DNA of 5,923 nt from NCBI GenBank assembly GCA_013001485.1, contig JABDMN010000308.1, positions 1-5,923 on the forward strand, read 5' to 3'. Positions 1-5,178 of this stretch are shown one piece after another; within the stretch, counting starts at the first letter, position 1, and each line of letters begins with the position of its first letter. The notes beneath the pieces were generated by a model that saw only the letters and a list, made by a program, of their open reading frames with translations, was not told where the DNA came from and did not search any database. This DNA comes from Acidimicrobiia bacterium. Its GTDB lineage: Bacteria > Actinomycetota > Acidimicrobiia > Spongiisociales > UBA5794. Made by a program: the position numbers and the translations under genes.

Positions 1-10
1 GGTCTGGTCT

Positions 11-60
11 CTCCCCCCTTTGAGGGGGGAGTCCCTGAGCGAAGCGAAGGGGAGGGGGGA
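11..60. repeat. REP-like GC-rich double dyad upstream of the MerB-like gene
   Basis: Arms TCCCCCC (12-18) and GGGGGGA (24-30) form a 7-bp perfect hairpin with a TTTGA loop. A second, weaker dyad follows: TCCCT at 32-36 against the AGGGGA at 48-53, enclosing the short GC-GAA-GC element at 39-45. The C run at 13-18 can also pair with the G run at 54-59, so alternative folds exist. The shape (C-run, G-run, GAGCGAAGCGAAGGGG core, G-run) resembles the extragenic palindromic elements dispersed in many high-GC genomes. It could instead terminate a gene that ends left of the window, but no T tract follows on the + strand. Only one copy is in the window, so repeat status is inferred from form. Confidence 0.5.
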
Positions 61-104
61 ATCAGTTGTTTCCCACTGCATGGTCTCATCTAGCTTTCGG
101 TGAG

Positions 105-722
105 ATGAACGACATCGAGTTGCGTCACGCCATCTATCAGACGTTCGCCGATACGGGGCGTGCCCCGTCCCGCGATCAGGCTGTTGAGTGGACAGGGGAC
201 GAAGGAGCGCTTCAACGCCTGCACGATGCGCACTCCCTGGTCCTCGATGACTCCGGCGAGATCCTGATGGCCCTTCCGTTCTCGGCAGTCGCGACCGATT
301 TCATGGTGATCTCCGGTGATCGCTCCTGGTGGGCGAACTGCGCATGGGACTCCCTGGCCATACCTGTTGCGCTCGGTGTCGATGCTGAGATCGAGGCAAC
401 GTGGATGGACACTGGCGAGCCGGTCGACCTCCGCGTGTCCGGCGGGGTACTCAGCAGCGTCGAGGGGTTCGTTCACTTCGCGGTGCCTGCGCGGCACTGG
501 TGGGCTGACATCGTCGAGACCTGACGGACCATTCGCTTCCTCCGGTCGGAGGAGAACGCACCGGTCGACGGCGCTGTGGCGTCGCTGGACGCAATGTGGG
601 CCCTAACGGTTGGGTGGTATCGGGGCCGCCTTGATTCCGACTACGAACCGCGAACCGTCGAGCAGTCGCAAGCCTTGCTCAGTAGTGCCGGGTTCACGTC
701 CGGGTTCTGGCAGCTCGATTGA
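105..722 (+). CDS. merB: MerB-like organomercurial lyase, selenoprotein (in-frame UGA = Sec140)
   Basis: Alkylmercury lyase (MerB) family, 205 residues when TGA 522-524 is read through. MerB cleaves carbon-mercury bonds in the cytoplasm using two cysteines and an aspartate (C96, D99, C159 in the classic plasmid enzyme). Here C79 and D82 lie in the motif WWANCAWDSLAIP. The UGA is residue 140, 61 residues after C79, against 63 in the reference. It follows HWWADIVET, where homologues continue with Cys. After it, RTIRFLRSEE and a C-terminus ending GFTSGFWQLD keep the family pattern. The N-terminal 60 residues look like the MerB winged-helix region. ATG 105 is preferred over TTG 66 because homologues as I recall them start near it, although the Shine-Dalgarno (SD) is weak (GGTGAG abuts the ATG). 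The substrate is unknown: no other mer gene is visible. A nonsense mutation is the alternative, but the exact cysteine position, the intact frame and the following hairpin argue against it. Confidence 0.85.
522..524 (+). other. UGA selenocysteine codon in merB (Sec140)
   Basis: This TGA interrupts the MerB-like frame at the position equivalent to the second catalytic cysteine. The next codons, CGG ACC ATT CGC TTC, continue the same frame without any shift, down to the true stop TGA at 720-722. Reading it as Sec restores a full-length protein. Reading it as a stop gives a 139-residue product lacking a catalytic residue and the C-terminal third. Confidence 0.82.
537..554 (+). promoter_or_regulatory. 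Candidate bacterial SECIS hairpin of merB
   Basis: TTCCTCC (537-543) pairs with GGAGGAG (548-554) as a 7-bp stem, with one T-G wobble at the base. It encloses the tetraloop GGTC (544-547). The loop starts 19 nt after the UGA, within the window known for SelB-recognised bacterial SECIS elements (roughly 16-37 nt). It has G at the first two loop positions, as expected. The hairpin lies inside the coding sequence, as in bacteria generally. The assignment rests on manual folding. Confidence 0.7.
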
Positions 723-749
723 CGCTGTCCTTCGCGTATGTTTGGACAC

Positions 750-1205
750 ATGAGGGTCACGCTGCATGCCGAGGTCGACACTGATGTGTCTTCTGAGCTG
801 ATTCGGAAGGCCCTGTTGGACTTCAGTGATCGACGCCCCGACATCTGGCCTCAGCTTCACGCCAGGAAGTACGAGGTTCATTGGGTCAAGGACACCAGCG
901 CCGAGGTCACCGAAGGCACCCGCCTGCCGAACGTGTGGTCGCGGGAGCACTACGACTGGTCCCACCCGACGACCATCACGTGGACGGCGGTCGAGTCGAA
1001 CTTCTGCACTCCTGGAAGCCACATTTCGATGGATATCTCACCCAACGACGAAGGCGGCAGCCGCGTTGCCATCACGTGGGACAGAACTGCGGCGAATCTC
1101 CGCGGACGGGTCAACCTCGCCATCGTGCGACTGGGCGGCAATCGTCTCTTGGGCTGGGCAACCCGAAAGTCGCTGTCAGACGTAGCGAAGGCCTACGAGC
1201 GCTGA
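750..1205 (+). CDS. SRPBCC (START-like) fold protein
   Basis: A 151-residue soluble protein with no signal peptide or membrane segment. It opens with a beta strand (RVTLHAEVDTD) followed by a helix (ELIRKALLDFSDR) and a Trp/Pro-containing segment (DIWPQL). It then has alternating strands such as PTTITWTAVES, SHISMDISP and SRVAITWDR, and ends in a long amphipathic helix. This is the order of the SRPBCC/polyketide-cyclase-like helix-grip fold, which encloses a hydrophobic ligand cavity; the ligand cannot be told. ATG 750 is chosen because GGA lies a few bases upstream. ATG 738 would add four residues (MFGH) and has no SD. It lies 27 nt after merB and 20 nt before the propeller lipoprotein, so co-transcription is likely. 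The fold call is by pattern, not by a recognised subfamily. Confidence 0.72.
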   Translation: MRVTLHAEVDTDVSSELIRKALLDFSDRRPDIWPQLHARKYEVHWVKDTSAEVTEGTRLPNVWSREHYDWSHPTTITWTAVESNFCTPGSHISMDISPNDEGGSRVAITWDRTAANLRGRVNLAIVRLGGNRLLGWATRKSLSDVAKAYER

Positions 1206-1225
1206 GTCGTCGGTATGGTCATCGG

Positions 1226-2242
1226 ATGACCCGACGTTCAATCCCCTGGATTCTTGTGGCGCTGGTTGCCGCGAGCTGCGGAAGCGGAGACGTCGTTGGC
1301 GACACCACATCGGTTCCCACGACGACGACAACGACTGCAGCGACGACGACAACGTCGACGTCGACCACCACGACGACATCGTTGCCACCAACACCCCTGG
1401 AGGAGTTGGGGTATCCGGTTTCCGACGACTGGGTTGTCGAGACTGTCGTGGCCGGTATCGATAGCGGTACGGGCGGTCTCGCCATCGATGCCGACGGAGT
1501 GCTGTACCAGGGCGACTTCGGATACCCAGATCACGTTGGCAACGCCGTCTACCGCATAACCCAGGACGGCACCGTCGAGACCTTTGCCTCCGTCCCCGAG
1601 ATGCAATCACTGACGATGACGACATTTGGCCCCGACGGGGCCCTGTATCAATCGGGTTACGGGACAGACCACGTCTTCAAGATCGCTGCGGACGGCACCG
1701 TGGAGATTCTGTTCGACGACTTCCGTGGGCCAACCGGCATTGTCTTTCGAGAAGACGGCACGATGGTCATCGAGTCGTACGACACGAACACCCTGTATCA
1801 GGTGCCGCCTGGCGGAGAGCCCGAGGAGTGGGTCTTCGATCGCCGGTTCAATGGCACGAACGGTCTGGCCATAGACGACGACGGGATCGTTTATGTGATC
1901 GACTTCAAGGACGGTGGCCTGTTCTCGATCGACCAAGCGGGCACTGTGGAGAAGATCCACAAGTTCCCCAAGGCAACCTCCCACGGCGTCTATCACGACG
2001 GTTGGCTCTACATCACCTCTCGTGGGGGGTACGTCGTGTATCGATACGAGATCGCCACCGGATACGCCGAGATCATCGCCGGGAATGGTGAGCCCGGCGA
2101 CAGCGACGGTCGTGGCAGCGAATCAGCGTTCGGAAGGCCGAACGCCATCATCGTGACGTCAGACGGGACGCTGTATTTCAACCACGGAACAGGGTTCGAC
2201 AACGACCCCGTCACTATCAAGCGAATCACCTATTCGCCCTGA
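1226..2242 (+). CDS. NHL/SMP-30-type beta-propeller lipoprotein
   Basis: A 338-residue predicted lipoprotein. It has a basic N-terminus (MTRR), a hydrophobic segment and Cys18 in VAASC, a somewhat relaxed lipobox. A Thr/Ser-rich linker covers about residues 27-53. The rest is repeated propeller blades: GGLAIDADGVLYQGDFG, FGPDGALYQSGYGTDHVFKI, PTGIVFREDGTMVIES, NGLAIDDDGIVYVIDF and PNAIIVTSDGTLYFNHG. The stretch IAGNGEPGDSDGRGSESAFG is typical of NHL repeats. Such extracytoplasmic propellers bind ligands or proteins, or act as lactonases. I see no clear catalytic metal-site signature, so the function is open. The open frame extends upstream to 881, but that part overlaps the SRPBCC gene and has non-native composition. 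ATG 1226 is the first start that gives a signal peptide. The SD is weak, so coupling to the upstream stop is plausible. Confidence 0.82.
   Translation: MTRRSIPWILVALVAASCGSGDVVGDTTSVPTTTTTTAATTTTSTSTTTTTSLPPTPLEELGYPVSDDWVVETVVAGIDSGTGGLAIDADGVLYQGDFGYPDHVGNAVYRITQDGTVETFASVPEMQSLTMTTFGPDGALYQSGYGTDHVFKIAADGTVEILFDDFRGPTGIVFREDGTMVIESYDTNTLYQVPPGGEPEEWVFDRRFNGTNGLAIDDDGIVYVIDFKDGGLFSIDQAGTVEKIHKFPKATSHGVYHDGWLYITSRGGYVVYRYEIATGYAEIIAGNGEPGDSDGRGSESAFGRPNAIIVTSDGTLYFNHGTGFDNDPVTIKRITYSP
1319..1378 (+). repeat. ACG/ACC-rich trinucleotide tract encoding a poly-Thr linker
   Basis: A low-complexity run of Thr codons (mostly ACG, ACA and ACC, with a few Ser and Ala codons) encodes residues 32-51 of the propeller lipoprotein. 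It is a flexible spacer between the lipid anchor and the propeller. Such codon runs can change length by slippage, so this linker may vary between strains. Confidence 0.7.
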
Positions 2243-2246
2243 CCCG

Positions 2247-2636
2247 ATGCCCGAGATCGAGTACCGCCGCCGACCGGACCTTGCCATCGATGAGCTTGGG
2301 TCCCTGTTCACCTCGGCGTGGGGGAATCCCAAGTCCGGATACGAAGCGGTCTTCGATCACAGCTTCACCTGGATCGGTGCGTTTGATGGCGACGATCTGG
2401 TCGGGTTCGCCAACGTGGCGTGGGATGGAGACGTCCACTTCTTCTTGCTCGACACGACGGTTCACCCGGATCACCAAGGCCGTGGGATCGGTCGGAGGCT
2501 CGTCGAGGAAGCGATCGAGGCGTGTCGTGGCCATGGCGAGTGGCTGCATGTCGACGGCGACCAGCCGATCATGGATGGGCTCTACCTTCCGGCGGGATTT
2601 GAGACGACGCCGGCCGGCATCATCGACGTCAGCTGA
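2247..2636 (+). CDS. GNAT-family N-acetyltransferase
   Basis: A 129-residue GNAT-fold protein, expected to transfer an acetyl group from acetyl-CoA to an amine; the substrate is unknown. The acetyl-CoA pyrophosphate-binding motif A is clear: LDTTVHPDHQGRGIGRRLVEE, with Q77-G-R-G-I-G82 followed by the usual helix. Strand WIGAFDGDDLVGFANVAWDG precedes it, and the C-terminal LYLPAGF (112-118) is the usual GNAT motif B ending. The length is a little short but normal for the family. ATG 2247 lies 4 nt after the propeller stop with no SD, which suggests translational coupling in the same transcript. Its 3' end overlaps the opposing methyltransferase gene by 8 nt. Confidence 0.9.
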   Translation: MPEIEYRRRPDLAIDELGSLFTSAWGNPKSGYEAVFDHSFTWIGAFDGDDLVGFANVAWDGDVHFFLLDTTVHPDHQGRGIGRRLVEEAIEACRGHGEWLHVDGDQPIMDGLYLPAGFETTPAGIIDVS

Positions 2637-3363
2637 CAGGCTTCTCCCACACAGACACGTGGCCGGGGCTCTCTGCGGTGAAGGGATTGCGGTTCCAGTC
2701 GGCCCACCGCTCCTTCAAGTTCATTCCCGCAAGCTGCGCCATCAAGTCCAGCTCGGCTGGCCACACGTACCGGTAGGGACAGGCGAAGTATTCGAGGGAC
2801 CCGTCGCGGTTGATGAAGTGGTGTGATGTGGCTGACTGGGAGACGAGGTCGTACTCGTCGAATCCCCAGCGTTGCTCGGTGACAAGGAACGGTCTCGCCG
2901 TTTCACCCGGCGGCAGTCGTTGCAGGTCGGGAACGCCGACCTCGACGACGAAGTGCCCGCCTGCTTCGAGGTGACGGGCGGCGTTGCGGAAGACAGCAAC
3001 CTGAGCTTCCTGGGTTTGGACATTGCCGATGGTGTTGAACACGAGGTACACCAGCGAGAAGGGTCCCTCGACGGTCGTTGTGGTCATGTCGCCAACAACG
3101 GCATCGATTGCCTCGGCACCTGGCTTGCCGGTCATCTGGCCGATCATCGCCGCGGAGCTGTCGATTCCGCTGAGCGGGACACCCGTGTTGGCCAGAGGGA
3201 CGGCGACACGACCGGTGCCGATTGCGAACTCGAGGGCTCGGCCGTCACCGGCTAGGTCGGCGAGGAAGTCAACGGTCGGGTCGAGGACCTCGGGAGAGAA
3301 CATTCGGGCGGAGTTCTCGTCGTACTTGGCGGCGACCCGTTCGTTCCACAGGTCGTCGGCCAT
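2629..3363 (-). CDS. Class I SAM-dependent methyltransferase
   Basis: A 244-residue cytoplasmic protein with a Rossmann-fold methyltransferase core. The N-terminus (WNERVAAKYDENS) is the usual lead-in helix. Motif I is ALEFAIGTGRVAVPLA (about 43-58), with the GTG turn and E45. The ribose-binding acidic residue is D68 in SGIDSSAAM, and VVGDMTT (D92) matches the adenine-side motif. The FSLVYLVFNTI strand is motif IV. These give SAM binding with confidence but not the acceptor. The gene starts 2 nt after the selW stop, so the two are almost certainly one operon. No SD other than sequence inside the end of selW is available, which points to coupling. Acceptors could be a small molecule, thiol, selenol or metalloid. 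The neighbouring selenoprotein makes the last ideas attractive, but nothing in the sequence shows it. Confidence 0.88.
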   Translation of the reverse strand: MADDLWNERVAAKYDENSARMFSPEVLDPTVDFLADLAGDGRALEFAIGTGRVAVPLANTGVPLSGIDSSAAMIGQMTGKPGAEAIDAVVGDMTTTTVEGPFSLVYLVFNTIGNVQTQEAQVAVFRNAARHLEAGGHFVVEVGVPDLQRLPPGETARPFLVTEQRWGFDEYDLVSQSATSHHFINRDGSLEYFACPYRYVWPAELDLMAQLAGMNLKERWADWNRNPFTAESPGHVSVWEKPVS

Positions 3364-3365
3364 GG

Positions 3366-3629
3366 CTAGCTCGCGTACTTGGTGACGCCCTGACCGTACT
3401 TCTCCTCGAACAGGCCGAGAACCTCGCCAGGTTCGGCGTGGCGGCCGGTTTCGCCCTTGGAGTAGATCAACTCACCGTCGACGCGGACGTCGAAGACGCC
3501 CTTGGAACCAGTGACGAAGGTCATGGACTCGATGACATGCTGATAGTCACCGAGGATGTCTGAAGCCGCGCTCACGGCGCGGTCCAGATAGTTTCAAGGC
3601 ACGCAGTAGGTGATATCGATCTTGTGCAT
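3366..3629 (-). CDS. selW: SelW-like Rdx-family selenoprotein (CxxU motif)
   Basis: An 87-residue thioredoxin-like Rdx (SelW/SelT/SelH) family protein, complete only if the TGA at 3594-3596 is Sec. The N-terminal strand MHKIDITYC leads into C9-V10-P11-U12, the family's CxxU redox motif, followed by NYLDRAV. The rest fits the family: GSKGVFDVRVDGELIYSKGETGRHAEPGEV (about 41-70) is the usual G-x-F-x-V-x-V-D-G-x-L-x-x-S-K-x-x-G-R-x-P/A-E pattern. Family members are small cytosolic thiol/selenol oxidoreductases. ATG 3629 has a strong SD (GGGAGG at 3640-3635, 5 nt spacing). A caller that treats TGA as stop would start at GTG 3575, giving 69 residues and losing the active site. The methyltransferase follows after 2 nt. 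The family assignment is secure; the physiological partner is unknown. Confidence 0.9.
3566..3582 (-). promoter_or_regulatory. Candidate bacterial SECIS hairpin of selW
   Basis: On the - strand, CCGCGC (3582-3577) pairs perfectly with GCGCGG (3571-3566) around the loop CGTGA (3576-3572). The stem begins 11 nt and the loop 17 nt after the UGA. A G lies at the second loop position. Distance and loop G fit the bacterial SECIS consensus. The GTG that an ordinary gene finder would take as start is inside this loop. Folded by hand only. Confidence 0.72.
3594..3596 (-). other. UGA selenocysteine codon in selW (Sec12)
   Basis: The TGA follows TGC GTG CCT, giving C-V-P-U, and the frame stays open for 75 more codons of recognisable Rdx-family sequence. 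In this family the last position of the motif is commonly Sec or Cys. The strong SD and ATG lie upstream of the TGA, so a start downstream of it is unlikely. Confidence 0.88.
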
Positions 3630-3633
3630 CAGG

Positions 3634-3657
3634 TCCTCCCGTTGTTCGTGTGGGAGG
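3634..3657 (-). promoter_or_regulatory. selW SD and leader inverted repeat that could mask it
   Basis: On the - strand, CCTCCC (3657-3652) can pair with GGGAGG (3640-3635) across an 11-nt loop. The right arm is the SD of selW, so if the leader is transcribed the hairpin would hide the ribosome binding site. A weak -10-like TAACCT (3660-3655) overlaps the left arm, so the repeat could equally be a DNA-level site. The SD itself is certain; the regulatory role is speculative. Confidence 0.35.
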
Positions 3658-3725
3658 TTACTGGTCAGGCGGCATCTACGAGAAGCGCAGGAAGCAGGAT
3701 CGGGACCTAGCTTCGTTCGGCCTGG

Positions 3726-4376
3726 CTATCCCCCACCGCAGGGTATGTCCTGAAATCTGAGGCTTCGGTTGAGGTTGAGCAGGTGCTCTGTCTTTTCCTT
3801 GTCTTCAAGCGAGTCGAAGCTGTTGACGAACGCAATCTTGAGCTCGCAGAAGGCCTCACTGATGTTGGTGACTACGCCTGGCTCCACTCCGCCGCTCTCG
3901 CGCAGGGACTCCAGGAACTCCGCGTACTCATAGGCCAATAGCCCTTGCGCCACGAGTGGGTCCTTGTTCGCTGCGAACCCCACGAGATCCACGGCCAGCG
4001 GTTCTTGCCCTCTCGCAACGTCAAGACTCGCTCGACGGCCTCGCAGGTCCTGTGCCCAAGGAGCGATAGCGATGGCCTCGTCGATCTTTTCGCGTGCCTC
4101 CTCGTACTCCCGGTCCTCCAGCAGGGCCGAAGCCTCGGTGTCCAGTTTCCTGGCCTCCTTTCGGTCCTCGATCTTCTGCTCAACCTGTGCCGCGGCACAC
4201 TCGGTGTCCACAATCGGCCGATCATCGTGGCCAACCGTGCATGGGTCGTAGTCGGACTCGCCTCCGAAGCCCTCGACGAAGTCGATGGCGTCGTCCACGG
4301 TGAGGTCGGCGCAAGCAGTCGTAGCCACCGCGAGAACCGCGAGAAGCGCAACAACAGAACGCCAGCGCCGCTTCAC
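3726..4376 (-). CDS. Predicted lipoprotein with one TPR-like repeat
   Basis: 216 residues, unrecognised family. It has a signal sequence of basic MKRRWR and a hydrophobic stretch, then Cys22 in VATTAC, a plausible lipobox. Further cysteines are at 46, 60, 177 and 213; being extracytoplasmic, these could form two disulfides. A charged helix (about 62-80) leads into one TPR-like unit (about 78-108: ASALLEDREYEEAREKIDEAIAIAP, with the Y-x-x-A and A...P spacing). The rest is mostly helical. The gene starts with GTG and overlaps the stop of the upstream lipoprotein gene in GTGA (4376-4373), with a good SD-like GAGGGGG upstream, so the two are co-translated. It could be a scaffold or binding protein at the membrane; no enzyme signature is seen. 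Confidence 0.75.
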   Translation of the reverse strand: MKRRWRSVVALLAVLAVATTACADLTVDDAIDFVEGFGGESDYDPCTVGHDDRPIVDTECAAAQVEQKIEDRKEARKLDTEASALLEDREYEEAREKIDEAIAIAPWAQDLRGRRASLDVARGQEPLAVDLVGFAANKDPLVAQGLLAYEYAEFLESLRESGGVEPGVVTNISEAFCELKIAFVNSFDSLEDKEKTEHLLNLNRSLRFQDIPCGGG

Positions 4377-5032
4377 GACTGCCCCCTCGAGACACGGGCG
4401 AACACTTCGCCCTGTTCCAGATCCGTTCCATCGAGTGTCGCCCTCCGGACGGCTTCGAATGGTGCCATGAACGTCATGGAGAACGGCCCGCCGGCGTCAC
4501 TCCCTTCCCATATGATCACGAGCTGAGTGATCCCGGCTGACTCCAGGGTCGAGGATGTAGCCATCGCCATGCCAAGAAGATCTCCCTCGTCGCCCTCTTC
4601 GAAGGCTTTCGCGGTCGTATCGAACGAGAAGACGAGGAAGATGTCGTCAGTGGCAGCCACGGGCCACACCAGCACCTCAACTCCCGTGAGATCGATTCCC
4701 TGCGCGACCACTTCCGAACGGAAGTCCTCCGTCGTTCCGTAGTCCGGAGACTCTCTCAGGATGACCTGAGGCGTCTCGATCAGGTCGACATGTGCTGCCA
4801 GAAAGGCCTCGGGATCGGTGATGAACTCCTCGTACGGGGTGGCAGTTGTCGAGGGACCCGCGGTTGTCGTGGTGACGGGATCTCCGCCGGTGGTCGCTAC
4901 TCCGCTGCTCGTCGTCGTGGTCCCGGCCGAGGTCGTTGCTCGTGGGGTGTCACCGCCCGAATCGCCGCCACCACACCCGGTGGCGAGTACCACGGCCGTC
5001 GCCAACGCCAGATAGGCGGTCCCCCTTCTCAT
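4373..5032 (-). CDS. Predicted lipoprotein with Thr-rich linker, unknown function
   Basis: 219 residues. The signal peptide ends in the lipobox LATGC, with Cys20 followed by GGGDSGG. A low-complexity Thr/Ser/Gly linker spans about residues 32-65. The globular part begins near YEEFITDPEAFLAAHVDL and contains strands such as VEVLVWPVA, IFLVFSFDTT, TQLVIIWEG and PFSMTFMAPFEA. That gives a compact alpha/beta domain of about 150 residues that I do not recognise. No cysteine other than Cys20 and no catalytic motif are seen. ATG 5032 has a good SD (GAGGGAG at 5044-5038, 5 nt spacing). The gene heads a two-gene unit with the TPR-like lipoprotein, and an 18-bp palindrome lies just upstream of its SD. 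The lipoprotein call is firm; the function is open. Confidence 0.8.
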   Translation of the reverse strand: MRRGTAYLALATAVVLATGCGGGDSGGDTPRATTSAGTTTTSSGVATTGGDPVTTTTAGPSTTATPYEEFITDPEAFLAAHVDLIETPQVILRESPDYGTTEDFRSEVVAQGIDLTGVEVLVWPVAATDDIFLVFSFDTTAKAFEEGDEGDLLGMAMATSSTLESAGITQLVIIWEGSDAGGPFSMTFMAPFEAVRRATLDGTDLEQGEVFARVSRGQS

Positions 5033-5047
5033 GCTGACTCCCTCGGA

Positions 5048-5077
5048 GACCGCTCGCGAGCGGTCATCGATCGGTCA
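5048..5077 (-). promoter_or_regulatory. 18-bp perfect palindrome with CGGTCA direct repeat upstream of the lipoprotein pair
   Basis: GACCGCTCGCGAGCGGTC (5048-5065) is a perfect dyad with no spacer. On the + strand it runs into CGGTCA at 5061-5066, and a second CGGTCA follows at 5072-5077, 11 bp on, close to one helical turn. The dyad ends 3 nt before the SD of the gene starting at 5032. It fits an operator for a dimeric repressor, or a leader hairpin. No convincing promoter hexamers could be assigned in the 146-nt gap 5033-5178. No T tract follows, so it is not an obvious terminator for the Mrp gene upstream. Confidence 0.45.
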
Positions 5078-5178
5078 CCATCGTCTGCCCGCGACCTAGG
5101 TCTGGCTAGGGCCTAATGGCTTGCAAGAGCCTTGGTGCCGATGTGAGCGGACGGCCGTGCCGGATCCCGCAACTGCGT

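Noticed and set aside
66..94. Promoter for merB (TTGTTT, 17 nt, TCTAGC) giving a near-leaderless transcript
   Set aside because: Only three of six bases fit the -10 consensus. The geometry is suggestive but too weak to annotate.
66..524. A complete 152-residue protein from TTG 66 to TGA 524
   Set aside because: It stops at the MerB catalytic cysteine position and lacks the C-terminal third, which is encoded in the same frame just downstream. The first 13 residues before ATG 105 look non-native.
105..722. merB as a pseudogene with a nonsense mutation
   Set aside because: There is only one interruption, exactly at the Cys column, followed by a SECIS-like hairpin. The rest of the frame is intact, and a second clear selenoprotein lies in the same window.
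881..1225. Long N-terminal extension of the propeller lipoprotein
   Set aside because: It overlaps the SRPBCC gene in another frame, is Arg/His-rich shadow sequence, and would bury the signal peptide.
1219..1485. Minus-strand frame with poly-Val
   Set aside because: It is the reverse complement of the Thr-codon tract, with no family resemblance or SD.
2281..2826. 181-residue + strand frame across the acetyltransferase end
   Set aside because: Ser/Arg-rich shadow of two well-supported genes in other frames.
3366..3575. A 69-residue protein starting at GTG 3575
   Set aside because: This start lies in the SECIS loop, has no SD, and removes the CxxU motif and first strand. ATG 3629 has a strong SD.
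3630..3725. Terminator after the TPR-like lipoprotein gene
   Set aside because: I found no stem followed by a T tract on the - strand. The only dyad here involves the selW SD.
3945..4526. 193-residue + strand frame opposite the lipoproteins
   Set aside because: It is antisense to two lipoproteins that have signal peptides and SDs, and it shows no recognisable domain.
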